From positions 287,832 through 351,831 of the forward strand of contig MU853183.1 of NCBI GenBank assembly GCA_033085395.1: DNA of 64,000 bases. The letters are read 5' to 3'. This stretch comes from Xanthoparmelia taractica. Lineage: Eukaryota; Ascomycota; Lecanoromycetes; Lecanorales; Parmeliaceae. The notes under the pieces were generated by a model that saw nothing but the letters and a program-made list of their open reading frames with translations, was not told the origin of the DNA and did not search any database. Below are positions 34,595 to 45,848 of the stretch, piece by piece. Numbering within the stretch: position 1 is the stretch's first letter; every line of letters begins with the position of its first letter. Position numbers and translations under genes: made by a program.

Positions 34595-36947
34595 ATGCCA
34601 ACCCCCAACCCCAACCCCAAAACCCCCCTCAAACGCACCCTCTATACCGGCACCTTCATCTCCACCCCTTCCTCTTCCCCTTCCCCTTCCCCTTCCCCTT
34701 CCCCTTCTTCCTCTTTCCCATCCACTTCCTCCTCTTACCCCTCCTCTTCTTCTTCTTCTTCTTCTTCTTCCTCCTCACCCATAGAATTCCAGATCCTAGA
34801 AAATTACGCGATCGCCGTTGATGAGAGGGGCGTCATTGTGCGTCGGTTTGCGCTAGTTGATGAGGATGCGGAGGGATGGGCGGAGAGGGTTTGGGGAGCT
34901 GGCGATTGGAAAGGGGAGGGTGAGGGGGAAGAGGGGGATAAGGGGAACCGGGGCGAGGGCGAGGGTAAAGCCGGGGGGGATGGAAGGGAAGGGGATAAGG
35001 GTGAGGGGTGGGAGGTTGTTAGGGGTGGAGGGGGGAAGGGGAGAGAAGGGGAGCGAGAGGGAGAGGGAAAGGGAAAGGGGGAAGGGTGGTGGTTTCCGGG
35101 GTTTGTTGGTGAGTGGAGGTCTTGTTCTTTTTTTTTGGTGTTGGTTTTTGGGGGGGGGGGGGGGGGTTTAGTTTTTGGTTGTGGTATATGGCCGGTGAAA
35201 TGAGGCTTGGGATGGGGAGGTGTAAACAGTGGGTTTGAGTGTGGGGGATGGGGTGGGGATGTAGAGGGTGGGTTTGGGCTTGTGTTGGGGATTCTTTGAG
35301 GAGGGGGAGTGGTTTCTGGGTGATTTTGTTGCAATTTTGTTTATCCGACTCAGTGTGTTTTCTGAGGGTGTTGTTTTTTGCGGTTGCACTTTGGACTAGA
35401 TGTGATGTTGTGCGTGAGCTTTGCGTGGTTCTTGCGTCTTTCATTCTTAGACCAAAGCTTTTAAGAGCTGGTTGGGAAAAGAGAGGGTACCTTCAGCGAT
35501 GTGGTTGTTATGATCCTGGTTCTTGATTGCAAGAATTTGCTCTTGTCAACGGAGACTACTCTCTTCTATCTCGTTGCAGTTCACACTTGAATCTATATCC
35601 TTAGCAGAATCATATATTCTGCTGGGTCTACGCCCACGCAACTAATGACTCCTCAAAAACATAGACACCCACATCCACGCCTCCCAGTATCCCAACGTCG
35701 GTATCTTCGGCAAAAGTACCCTCCTCGACTGGCTAAATACCTACACCTTTCCCCTCGAATCATCCCTCTCTTCTCTCACTAAAGCCCGCCGGGTCTATTC
35801 CGCTTGTGTATCTCGAACCCTCTCCCATGGCACCACGACCGCTGCATATTACCCTACAATACACGTGGCTCCAACAAACTTGCTTGCCGACATCTGTCTC
35901 GAAAAGGGGCAGCGAGCGTTCATCGGCCGCGTATGCATGGACACTGATCTCAATCCCGAATACCTTCGCGACGAATCTCCGGAACAGGCAATGGAAGACA
36001 CAAAAGCAACCATCGCCCACATCGATTCCATCGACCCCAACCACGCTCTGATAACCCCAATCATCACACCACGATTCGCTCTCTCGTGCTCTTCACCGCT
36101 GCTCTCGGACCTCGGTGCTATCGCTAAAGAAACCGACCTCCCAATTCAAACACACCTTAGCGAAAACACATCCGAGATTGAGCTCGTCCATAAACGCTTT
36201 CCTAACCATGAGTCGTACTCTCACGTCTACGATAGTTTCGGCCTGCTGACGCCAAAGACCGTCTTGGCACATTGCGTGCATCTTGCGCCCATTGAAAGAA
36301 AACTGCTAAAGGAGCGGGGCAGTAAAGTCAGCCACTGTCCCGTCAGCAACACGAGTCTCAGCAGCGGGTTGTGCCCTGTAAGGGAGCTATTGGACGATGG
36401 CATCGAAGTCGGACTAGGGACGGATGTTAGTGGCGGATACTCTGCGAGTATTCTCGTAGCGGCCAGGGAGGCAGCCATGATCAGTAGGACGTTGGCTGCG
36501 ATCACTGCAGAGGAGCCCGAGCCGGAAAAGAAGAATGAGCCGTCGAGCGAGGAAAAATCGGTCCATGAGACTAAGCCTAGACACTCGACGAGCGCGAAAG
36601 ATAGGAAAAAGCTCAGCGTGGAAGAATGTCTCTACCTCGCTACGATGGGCGGAGCCAGGTGCTTGGGGTTGGAGAAGACGGTGGGGGCGTTCGAGGTGGG
36701 TATGCACTTTGATGCGCAGTTTGTGCAGTTGGATGATGCGCACGACGACGAAGGAGGCGAAGGCGAAGGCGATGGAAAGGGAAAAGTTGAAGAAGGAGGT
36801 TGCAGGACTTCTAAGGATCAAGGCCCAGTGGAGCTCTGGGGCAAAGAGACGTGGGGCGAGAAGGTGGCCAAGTGGCTTTTTTGCGGCGACGACCGGAATA
36901 CGAAGATGGTGTTTGTGGGGGGCAGGTTGGTGCATGAGCGGCTGTAG
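34595..36947 (+). CDS. GUD1: Guanine deaminase (598 aa)
   Basis: Deaminates guanine to xanthine in purine salvage, an amidohydrolase with one zinc. Exons 34595-35108 and 35665-36947; the intron (35109-35664) cuts the metal motif, rejoining FPGFV to DTHIHASQYPN (HxH ligands). Later ligands: QTHLSEN (His), AHCVHL (His), and GLGTDVSGG (Asp). RVCMD and SHGTTTAAYY fit the family. Odd points: the intron is 556 nt, ten times the local norm, and holds a 17-base G run (35150-35166). Exon 1 has two simple insertions, a Ser/Pro run coded by CTTCCC and TTC repeats (34670-34780) and a Gly/Glu/Lys run (about 34910-35085). Between AITAEEP and KDRKKLSVEE and again near DDAH are further charged inserts. Catalytic residues are all present. 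Confidence 0.92.
34672..34783. repeat. Microsatellite in guanine deaminase exon 1
   Basis: CTTCCC units (about 34672-34709) and a TTC run (about 34746-34774) code for the Ser/Pro stretch. Both are prone to length change, and these runs would alter the protein in steps of whole residues. Confidence 0.7.
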
Positions 36948-38944
36948 GTGGGGGTTAGGGGAGGGAAATGGGGTTGATAGTGGGTGGTTGTTGGCGTCTT
37001 GTTGGGGGTTTCATGGTATGCCATGGGCGTTAGGAGTGGATGGATGGATGGTCTATGCTTAGAGAACGGAAATGAATGTAATGAATCGAACCTTTTTTTC
37101 ATTTGTTGTGGGGCCTGCGATCTCAATACAAAAATATGCGTTTGCTTTTCTTCCTTGATTCCTTTTTGGTCAAGGAAAACAACTCTCTCTCTCCCTCTCT
37201 CTCTCTATCCAAAATCAACTCGTCTCCTCAAATCAATTACGCTTCCTTTCATTCCATTGTACTCTAAGCTCTCGATGAGTCTTTCTTCAAAATGCTCATT
37301 TTCAATATCGAAGCTGCGACAGCTGCAATCTACATCTCAGCTCGATTTCTTAAATGGTATGAGAACTTTCCGCTATCAAAGCTGTAAAATCTGCATTCTA
37401 CATCTCTGCCCGGTGTCTTACTTAATTTGTCTAAAAAGGGACCGCCAATGACTTGTTCTCATAGAAGCAGGACTGATACGGTTGGGGGTATCCCGTATGC
37501 TAGTGTTCATTTTGCGGTCTGGTGATATTGCCATGGCTACAACAAGTATTGCGGTTTTCAAGCCCCGTGAACCACCATAGATCCGAATTTGACAGGTCAG
37601 GTGCTCGTCTCAAAGTAAGTAGGGTGCCTGTCTTCGTACTATAACGGAGTATCCGCTATCAGCTTCCTAAGGAAAACACATCCTGAACATGCGATTGACC
37701 TTACTGATGTGCCGCAATCTCAACGATCAATGGCCCAAAAGTGACGGCGGCTTTTACGTTGCCGACAGAGTGAAGCTGCTCTCGCAAGGTACTAGGAACG
37801 GAATTCGAAACTGTTCCCAGGTAATCGTTGCCGTCTTCGATATCATCCTTCTTATCTTAGTGCTTCTGTAGAAGACGAATGTCTCCCCCAGTCGTCCTCT
37901 TTCACTACAGGCTTGCTAAGTCACTAGTCTTCCCTCATTCTTGGAAAAATGAGAGCACTCTTGGACTGCTGGTAACATTTAATACGCCAGAGATGAAGCA
38001 TTTCCTCAGCTAAAATCGTGTGCCAGAGGCGGCGACTCCGTCTGCTTACGGCTCGGCTAATGTCGCGGGAGGCATTCTTCTGGCTGCACAGACAATTCTG
38101 AAGGGACGTCAAAGAACCTTTTTTGTGATGTCTGGACTCTTGGACGTTCCCTGAATGCTCTAAATGAAGACGGTGTGTATTCAGTTGTTCTTTGTCTGGG
38201 TCCGTAGTAAAAAGCTCATGTTGCGGCAAAATCGCTGAGTATCACAGCAGGGGATCACAGCAGGGGATATTGCTAGCCGGTTGCATCGCATCTGTGTGGC
38301 ATATCCCCAGGGCCAGATACTGGGGAGCCTCTGGCCGTGGACTTAGGCTAGATCCTGTCTACTCCTGCGTGTACAAATTTAACCGCCTTTCGATGAGCAG
38401 TCAGCATGCTCTGGCCTATATTCCCCTTGCTGCAAAGTGTCCAGAAGCAGTGTCTAAATGCAAAGAAACACAGGTCGAGGGCATGACCTGGCTAGATTAC
38501 ACTTATATAGATGTTCTCGATATACCAGCTTCGCTTGGTGGAAGTACTAAGGCTACCTACCTTGATCGAAGCTGAGTCTGGTGGCCGCACTCTAGTAGCG
38601 GCATTCAATGGTAATCTAGAGCAACCTCACGGATTGATTAGACAAGAAGAGCGAAGGGAATGCGGAAGATGCGGTTGACGTCAGTGTAATAAGGACAATT
38701 CGGACGGGGTGGTCGCTGGCGACGGAACTGTTGGAACTGCTGCAGCACGGTGTTGAGTCTAGTAGCACTGTGTTAAGACTACTCCGCAATAGGGGTATAA
38801 GTAGCCTTCTCACACCCATAGAAACATCAATCCTTCATCCTCCTCCCAATATTCCAAAAGGAACAAGATTAATCACTCGGCAGTTCCTGTCTGAAGCTTG
38901 AAATTTCAAGGCCCGCAGTGGCATTCTTTATATGGCTCGCAGCA
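36948..38944. other. Long intergenic region, no gene seen
   Basis: 2 kb after guanine deaminase. There is a CT microsatellite at about 37183-37207 and a direct repeat of CACAGCAGGGGAT at about 38243-38269. Small open frames at 37689-37871 and 38192-38575 lack any recognisable feature and I do not call them. Confidence 0.5.
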
Positions 38945-39520
38945 ATGGCGGACAGCATTCGCTCGGCTATTCGTTCACGCCTTGAACCTCTTGACCACGT
39001 CCATTTCGCGGGACAGCCGACTGGAGGTTGCGTTGCACCGCTTACATTCGTGCACTCCATGATGTCTAGAACATTAAGTATGTGTGCTTCTGTACATGAG
39101 GTGACTCGGCGCTTACATGTGACCTTAGAGGCATTCAAATTGGACTATATCAGCTTCAGGCCTCTAGCTGTGATGTTCCCTCCAGAAATCATTGCACATC
39201 TTCACTCTGCGGAGCCCACATTTCTTGCTTTTTTACATCATGGCGATCCTGCCAACAAGTCACACATAAGACTTCCGCTCGATGTCTACAGTAGACCTAC
39301 GCCTCTTCCTTATCTGGACTTTGAGTCGCCAGGGCTCTGCAATGCCGGTACCGTTTTCCTCCTGTATGACCGATCTCCAGATGGAGATGACCATGACATT
39401 AGCGTCTCCGAAGTTACAATTCCTATCAGTGATTTGCTGTTTGACGTCAAGGTCCATTCAATGAGGCATCATCTAACGCTGATTGTAGCGTGCAAGTCCA
39501 CTAAGACTCAGTCAAGGTAG
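38945..39520 (+). CDS. Hypothetical protein (191 aa)
   Basis: An open frame with ATG at 38945 and normal codon-like composition. Residues include LEPLDHVHFAGQPTGGCVAPLTFVH, SFRPLAVMFPPEIIAHLHS and TVFLLYDRSPDGDDHDISVSEVTIPISDLLFDVK. The last part has an alternating strand-like pattern. I recognise no family. No intron is needed. It stands alone between two long non-coding stretches, so it may be an orphan gene or a false call. Confidence 0.4.
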   Translation: MADSIRSAIRSRLEPLDHVHFAGQPTGGCVAPLTFVHSMMSRTLSMCASVHEVTRRLHVTLEAFKLDYISFRPLAVMFPPEIIAHLHSAEPTFLAFLHHGDPANKSHIRLPLDVYSRPTPLPYLDFESPGLCNAGTVFLLYDRSPDGDDHDISVSEVTIPISDLLFDVKVHSMRHHLTLIVACKSTKTQSR

Positions 39521-40198
39521 ATACCATCACTACTTTTAGCCATGATATCTAACCAGGAGATGCCGAACAAGTAAGGACATTTTCCTAGCGCAGCAGTCGA
39601 TTGGCTTCATTCTTAATGCATTTATAGACGTGCAGCGGTACTGCTATTACTAAAAAAGGATAGAGCTAAGACCGGACAGAGTCAAGGTTTTCATTAAAAG
39701 TCCACGTACCACTGACGGCGAGATGGCGTCCCTACGACGAGATGGAGGCCTTAAGGTGAGCTTGTTGCGCAGTTGCGGATTGGCTGAAGTTTTTACAAGC
39801 GTGATACGCGCTAGTGGCACCCTTGCGTTGCTCTTCGATTGCTGGCCATGTATATGAAGGGCTGGGCGATGGTGGCTTGGTGGGTTTAATAAGTAGATTC
39901 GTTGTAGCGCTAGTAATCATGCCACGCACCTACGCACGATTAAAGTGGCGGCCGCTCAGGTCAATGACTGTTACTGGAACAATGAGTATCTGCTGAATCT
40001 TCGGAGTATCCTACCTCCTTAGCGAGGAACCTGCGTGGCATGGTTGAGGCTTAATCTTCCGACATCAGGTAAGACAAGGAGACTGTCAGAGAACAGATAC
40101 ATCAATTGAGATGAGAAGCATTACGGAAGTGAAGAATCGAGATCCGAGTTCAAAAAAGAAACAATGCAAAAATGGAGCCCCTAAAAGATCAAAAATTT
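39521..40198. other. Intergenic, no gene seen
   Basis: About 680 bases; nothing recognised beyond the T-rich terminator of the tRNA at its right end. Confidence 0.45.
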
Positions 40199-40286
40199 CG
40201 TCACCTGCAGGATTCGAACCTACGCGCCCGAAGGCACGGCCTAACTTTATAGCAGGGCCGCGTGTTAACCACTCCACCAAAGTGAC
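40199..40286 (-). tRNA. tRNA-Ser (anticodon GCT) with a very short intron
   Basis: The minus strand folds into a full cloverleaf: acceptor GTCACTT with AGGTGAC, D stem GTG/CAC, anticodon stem CGGCC/GGCCG, a long variable arm (GCC-TTC-GGC), T stem GTAGG/CCTGC with loop TTCGAAT, and discriminator G. The long variable arm and discriminator G mean serine. The anticodon loop is 14 nt instead of 7; with GCT at 40251-40253 an intron of 7 nt after A37 explains it. A T run follows 3' as polymerase III terminator (about 40190-40198, minus strand). Confidence 0.9.
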
Positions 40287-40590
40287 TATCTTCTCCTCAC
40301 TTGATTCGATACAGAAAGTTTGCTATTTAATGATATATACTATTTACCAGAGAGTAACAATGGAAGCAGCCTGGCACGAAGCTTTGCGTACAAACTTTTT
40401 ATATACTAACATTATAAGTATCAGTTTCACAGACTATTTCTGCTCAGACCCAAGGTTGCCGCTGTTAAAACCGCTGGCGAGTTGGCATCTGATCTTTGTC
40501 TTGGCGGCTATTCTGCGGGGGATCTAGGACCTTAGCGGCCCTTGAGAACTGCGGGTCAACTGGACTCTCTTTATATAATAGGGTCATAGT

Positions 40591-42963
40591 ATGTATCATC
40601 CACGCTGGCGTCTTCTCATATTAGACGAATTCATCGGAACCATTCTACAACGGAATGATCTGAGCATTATAGCTAAATCTCTTCGGCCGGTTAGCAGAGC
40701 ATGCTCTGCACGATATCTTACCATGGGCTCCGCAACACATTCAACCAGCGCCGACCCCCCTCAAGAGAGCCTACAGGCACGTTCGGAAGTCAAATACAAT
40801 GGCAAGACTTACAGCATCGCCAGGGAAGGAACGGCGGAAATACTCGAGCTAAAGCGCGAAGCGGACCCCAAATCCACGAAAAACCAATCTCAATCCGTTT
40901 TCTACAATCCGATACAGCAATACAATCGTGACCTTAGTGTCCTTGCTATCAGAGCCTTTATCGATGACTTGGCTGTTATCCGCAAAGCTCAATTTGAGAA
41001 ATCGGTAGAGAAGCGAGGACAGAAAAGGAAGCGGCCAAAAGCCGAAAGTAAAAAAGATGCAGAAGAGCCGGTTACGACGAAGAGTAAGAGTGATGGAGAC
41101 AATTTTGCTGCAAATGGTATAGGGAATGTGCCGATTGCATCAGCGGATGGAGGAAGTGCACAGCACGAGTCTCCGTTGCCAGAGGCAGGTGTGGATGCGC
41201 AAGCAAACGAGCAAAGACATTTGGATGTGCATGACGACGCAAGAGCAGCAGATGAGACAACGCAATTGTATGCAGAAGGCGGAGTCTCTAGCACAAGCAA
41301 GGTTGACCGCCTGCCATTTGCCGAAGCTCCTTTCCGCATTCTTGACGCTTTGTCCGCCACAGGCCTACGAGCTCTACGCTACGCCAGAGAGATTCCTATG
41401 GCTACCACCATTACAGCCAATGACCTCTCCTCTTCAGCAACAGCCCACATCAAGTTCAATGTTAAGCACAACAAGCTCTCCGACAAGATCCAACCTATCA
41501 CAACTAATGCCATTGCGTACATGCATCGAGTTGGTGCTCGTGATGCAGGGGTCCCCACTAGCTATCATGTCATCGATCTGGACCCGTACGGTACAGCAGC
41601 TCCATTCCTGGATGCAGCAGTACGTGCTGTCGGCGATGGAGGCCTTCTTTGTGTCACGTGTACCGATTCCGGGGTCTTCGCCTCTATAGGGTACCTCGAA
41701 AAAACCTACTCACAGTATGGCGGCTTACCTTTAAAAGGACCACACGCTCATGAAGGCGGTCTTCGCCTCATTCTTCACTTCATTGCAACATCAGCAGCAA
41801 GGTATGGCCTTGCCATCGAACCTCTCCTTTCTCTCTCCATCGACTACTACACCCGGGTCTTTGTCCGTATCCATCGTTCACCGAGTGAAGTCAAGTGCCT
41901 TGCGAGCAAAACTATGATCGTGTACAGTTGTGATGGAGGCTGCGGGGCATGGTCGACTCAACACCTCGCCCGCATACGCGAAATGGAGGCCAAAAACGGA
42001 CAAACATTCTACAACTTTAAACTGGCACAAGCCCCGTCTGCAAATACCCACTGTGAGCATTGTGGCTCCAGAACGCACCTGGCTGGACCGATGTGGGGTG
42101 GCCCCCTTCACAACCCTCATTTTATTCAACGCATCTTGGACATGCTCCCTACCCTTGACCCATCCATCTATGGCACGATCCCTCGCATTCAAGGCATGCT
42201 TTCAGTCGCTCTGGATGAGAGCCTCGAAGACCCTCTCTCATCCTCCCTTGCCGAGCCTGGCACCTCATCCGAAGCACCCTCAAGGCCCGTACCCCCCATG
42301 AACCCCGCGGCTCGTGCCCAGCATCCGTTCTTCTTCCTCCCCTCCGCACTTTCCCGCGTCCTTCACTGCGTCTCGCCATCCGACGCCGCCGTCCGCGGTG
42401 CTCTCATGGGCCTTGGCTATCGTACAACACGCTCGCACACGAAAGCCGGCAGCATCTGCACTGATGCACCCTGGAGCGTTATATGGGAAGTCATGAGGGA
42501 ATGGGTCAGGCAGAAGAGCCCGATCAAGGAGGGCGTCTTGAAGGAGGGAACGGCGGGGTGGGCAATCATGAGAAAGGACCGAAAGTTTACAAAAGTCATG
42601 GACGCAAAGGACCAGCTGCGACAGGCGCTGGAGGATAAAGACATCACAGACGTAGCTGGTTTGACAGAGAAAGTGGGAGCTGCCCTGGACTCGCTGTCCA
42701 AGCTCAAAGAACCGAGCGAGGAGCGGGATGAAGGGCTGGGATCACAGAGTCACAACGCAGGGGGAGCAGAGGGAGCTAAGCCTCTGCCTCCCGGCGAAGT
42801 CGAAGGATCTGAGGCGAGGGTGAGCGGTGCACATCCAAGCAAACTCAAAATCGTATTCGATGAGGAGTTGGGGAGGGAACCGCAAAGAAACGGCATGGTT
42901 CGGTATCAGCCCAACCCGACTCCAAATTGGGGGCCCATGAATAAGGCGAGGGGGGACGGCTAG
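40591..42963 (+). CDS. TRM1: tRNA (guanine26-N2)-dimethyltransferase Trm1 (790 aa, or 746 aa from the second start)
   Basis: Makes m2,2G at position 26 of tRNAs, using AdoMet. Single exon. Motifs: ILDALSATGLRALRYA (AdoMet site), HVIDLDPYGTAAPFLDAAV and GGLLCVTCTDSGVFAS (catalytic DPYG), then HCEHCGSRTHLAGPMWGGPLHNPHF (zinc-binding C-terminal domain). A Lys/Glu/Asn-rich, probably disordered insert of about 100 residues lies between the N-terminal part and the AdoMet site. Two in-frame starts: ATG at 40591 opens a leader rich in Arg/Leu/Ser (MYHPRWRLLILDE...KSLRPVSRACSARYL), then ATG at 40723 has an ideal accATGg context. Yeast Trm1 is known to use two starts for mitochondria and nucleus, so the same is likely here. 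A TATA-like tatataat lies 10-20 bases before the first ATG. Confidence 0.93.
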   Translation: MYHPRWRLLILDEFIGTILQRNDLSIIAKSLRPVSRACSARYLTMGSATHSTSADPPQESLQARSEVKYNGKTYSIAREGTAEILELKREADPKSTKNQSQSVFYNPIQQYNRDLSVLAIRAFIDDLAVIRKAQFEKSVEKRGQKRKRPKAESKKDAEEPVTTKSKSDGDNFAANGIGNVPIASADGGSAQHESPLPEAGVDAQANEQRHLDVHDDARAADETTQLYAEGGVSSTSKVDRLPFAEAPFRILDALSATGLRALRYAREIPMATTITANDLSSSATAHIKFNVKHNKLSDKIQPITTNAIAYMHRVGARDAGVPTSYHVIDLDPYGTAAPFLDAAVRAVGDGGLLCVTCTDSGVFASIGYLEKTYSQYGGLPLKGPHAHEGGLRLILHFIATSAARYGLAIEPLLSLSIDYYTRVFVRIHRSPSEVKCLASKTMIVYSCDGGCGAWSTQHLARIREMEAKNGQTFYNFKLAQAPSANTHCEHCGSRTHLAGPMWGGPLHNPHFIQRILDMLPTLDPSIYGTIPRIQGMLSVALDESLEDPLSSSLAEPGTSSEAPSRPVPPMNPAARAQHPFFFLPSALSRVLHCVSPSDAAVRGALMGLGYRTTRSHTKAGSICTDAPWSVIWEVMREWVRQKSPIKEGVLKEGTAGWAIMRKDRKFTKVMDAKDQLRQALEDKDITDVAGLTEKVGAALDSLSKLKEPSEERDEGLGSQSHNAGGAEGAKPLPPGEVEGSEARVSGAHPSKLKIVFDEELGREPQRNGMVRYQPNPTPNWGPMNKARGDG

Positions 42964-45848
42964 GCGTCGGCTGCGATCTACCTACTCTGGTGTTATGATG
43001 GTGGTGGTGGATCGGATTGAATACGCAGCCTACAGTCTACAGCCCACTGAGGTTTTTTGTTAATGGCCAAGGTAGATAAGGTAGCTGTTGCCCCAAACAG
43101 CATGATTTCTATGATGTTTGCTTAAAACACCATTACCTATCATATTATCTCATATCATATCGACCATCCATCCTCGCCTTTCACCTCGAATCACAGAACC
43201 GAGATCCAGTCGAATTAAAAACCCTTCCATCACCCCTCTCACCACCCCACCACTCCACCACCAACTACCTATTACCCTATAACAAAAGAGCAGAGCATAG
43301 CACAGCAAAGAGCACAGCAGAGAACACAACCCGTAGAAGTTCTCCTGGGACATGGACATGGACATGGATATAGACAGGGCACGACACGACATGCCTTGGC
43401 TTGCATAGTATCCAGCCAAGACACGCGCGAGATCCCATCCCATCCCATCAATCAATCAATCAATCGGGGAATGTTCTTGGCCAATTGGGCATGTCTTGCC
43501 ACTCGGGCATCTCTTTTTTTTTTTTTTTTTTGCAACTTTGTGTTGAAGAATTGGAGGATTGGAGAATGAAATGCAGGGAGAATTGGAGCATTGGAGCATT
43601 GGAATTGGAATTGGAGGTGGACGATTGCGTTGGGGATGTATTGGATGGATGCATTGGGGACGTGGTGGGGGATGTGGTGGGTAGTGCACTGCAGGGAGGG
43701 GTGCGGAGGAGTGCGGGGAGTGTGGTGGTTCTGTTGGGATGGATGAGGAGGGGAGGGGAGGGAAAGGGATGGGGAGGGAAAGGGATTGGTGGGGTGAGGT
43801 GCGGTGCGGTGGGTTGGGAGGATATTGGGGAGGTGCGGGGAGGTGGGGTGGGGTGGGAATGGGAATGGGAATGGGAGGGGAGGGGAGGGGAGGGGAGGGG
43901 TATGGGATGGGATGGGATGGGATAGATGTTATGAGGGTGGCGGTATGAGACGAGTTGAGATGGGACGTTGTGGAAGGGGCATGGATTGATGGCATTGTAT
44001 GGGTTAGGGGGGTAGTTCACGTGGTTTGGGCAAGTAGGAGCGAGGGTAGGTACGAAGTAGTAGAAGCATTAAGGGGGTTTGTCTAGGTATACTGTAGGAT
44101 CGGAACGTGGCCACGGTGTGGGCTCGGCCTCCCGTGGGTGAGTTCGCATAGGTATGCTTAGGATGTATGTATCTATCCCGGCCGAACTCATTTCTACCCC
44201 CGGCCGAGCTATAACCCCGCCACGGTGAAAGCAGATTTTTATTTCATGTCAACTGTAGGATATGTCAAAGTATTCTTTTAGTATTTTTTCGGGATTCGGG
44301 GGCGGTTCTCCTTCTCGAGGTCTAAAGAAGCTGTAATTCGGGTTTGAGGATGTTTGGATCAGGAGATATTGGGTTGTAAATATTTGAAAGTTCCGTGCTT
44401 TGGTGGGTTACTTCTACGCGTAGATGATTCAATTTCCGTGGCTATGTGTAGAGAGAGGGCTGTTGGGGACGATGATAATGAAGAAGCATTGATTTCGTTG
44501 GAAACAAAGAGACTGTAGCGTGCCGGCTTCCGTAATGTGTCTTTTGAAATGTTATTGCATGAGATGGATTATAGTCGCCTGGTTCTATGAATCATTGAAG
44601 TGTATGAATACAAGATAGACGGCCTGGCCTGGGTGGCAAGGACGAAGTATTGAGTATTGATGCACAAAGCGAGCAATTCCGTCAAGGCAGGCGGACCTAC
44701 CACTATCCCCGGGGGTTATTTCCATGACCTCTGAGGGGTTTAGAAGCTGAGCATGGTTGTTTCCGTTGGAGGTATTGGTTAGGCTAGGATCTGGGGAATG
44801 GGTACGAATCGGAATGAGCTTGCCTGACAGCTGCGAGTCTCGGCGTTGGGTTGCCTGGCAAGAGGATATCCGTTGGCTACTTCTACCCATACTTTTAGTC
44901 GAAAGCAGGTCAAAGGCCACCCGCTTCTTTCTTTCCTTCCTTCCTTTTTTCCCTTCCTTCTCAGCGGTGTCTAAGCGGTACCGGTATACCCGGCGTAAAA
45001 AGGATACTTGATTCTCTTATTATTATTGTCGTTGTTGTTGCAGCGTCGATTTTAGGGGTGAACTTTGGGTACTGTAAGGTATTATTGTAGAGTCTGGTGG
45101 GGTGGCGAAGGCGGAGATGCAAGATCTCGGGTACTATTAGATAGCGCTGAAAGAGCAAAAGGTTGAATCAGAATGGGGGGTTTTTAAAGCTACAGGAAAA
45201 GGATGTACGATGACGTCAGCATTTCTCAATACTGACTTTTGCATGCTGCATGACATGGACTGTTTCTGTTTGCAGTTTTCGTTGAGGGTTTGCTGAAAAG
45301 GATCCCTGCTCCGATCTTGGGGTCGATCTCTCAACTGCCCGCCTCTCCGTATCATAATCCCGGATACTTTGGACCAATCATACGAGAGGCTGAAACGGTC
45401 TTGACATGTCATTGGCTTCTTCCGGAAGTTAGCCGGAAGAGCTAGGCATGCAGTGACCGGGGTAGCTCCATAAAGGTTTTCGATAGTGGGGAATAGACCG
45501 GCGTCATTCTTGCACCTTTTAGTATTATGGACTGCACAAAACCGCGTACCCGTATAATAATAATGTATCCAGCCGTTTCATCCAATCAGAATAATGGTAA
45601 ATGTGGTCATGACCTTCGGAAGAATGCAGCTTGCCGGGTGTTCCTGCCTTTGCAGACAGCTCCCCCCTTCGCACAAAGCATTACGCGGCATGGAAAACGG
45701 TGACGAAAGGAATTTTTTTATTCTACACTCGCCACCCAGCATATTATATATGTTGCACTTGGCCAATCCCTCCCTTCTTCATCCCTTTTCCATCTAATTG
45801 AACCACCGCATTTCAATCAGCAGTGTCATCATTGCAGTTCTTTCCGAC
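42964..45848. other. Long intergenic region with G-rich low-complexity DNA
   Basis: 2.9 kb without a supported gene. Most of 43480-43960 is purine-rich on the + strand (see separate entry). An inverted repeat GCTCGGCC / GGCCGAGC flanks about 70 bases at 44132-44212. The part just before 45849 is the promoter of the Rds1-like gene. Open frames in the purine-rich DNA are artefacts of composition. Confidence 0.5.
43512..43935. repeat. T run and GGGA/GGGAAT-type simple repeats
   Basis: A T run of about 18 bases at about 43513-43530, then GGAGCATT-like and GGAATT units, then GGGAATGGGAATGGGAAT, five GGGGA units and GGGAT units at 43855-43922. The dense G tracts in one strand could form G-quadruplexes. 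Confidence 0.8.

Noticed and set aside
34804..35334. Pro/Ser-rich minus frame antisense to guanine deaminase
   Set aside because: Explained by the GGGGA-rich low-complexity coding sequence and intron on the + strand.
38192..38575. 127-codon frame between guanine deaminase and the 191-aa gene
   Set aside because: Contains a direct repeat and no recognisable protein pattern.
43456..44020. Pro/His/Ser-rich minus frames of about 180 codons
   Set aside because: Reverse reading of the GGGA/GGGAT repeats; same artefact.
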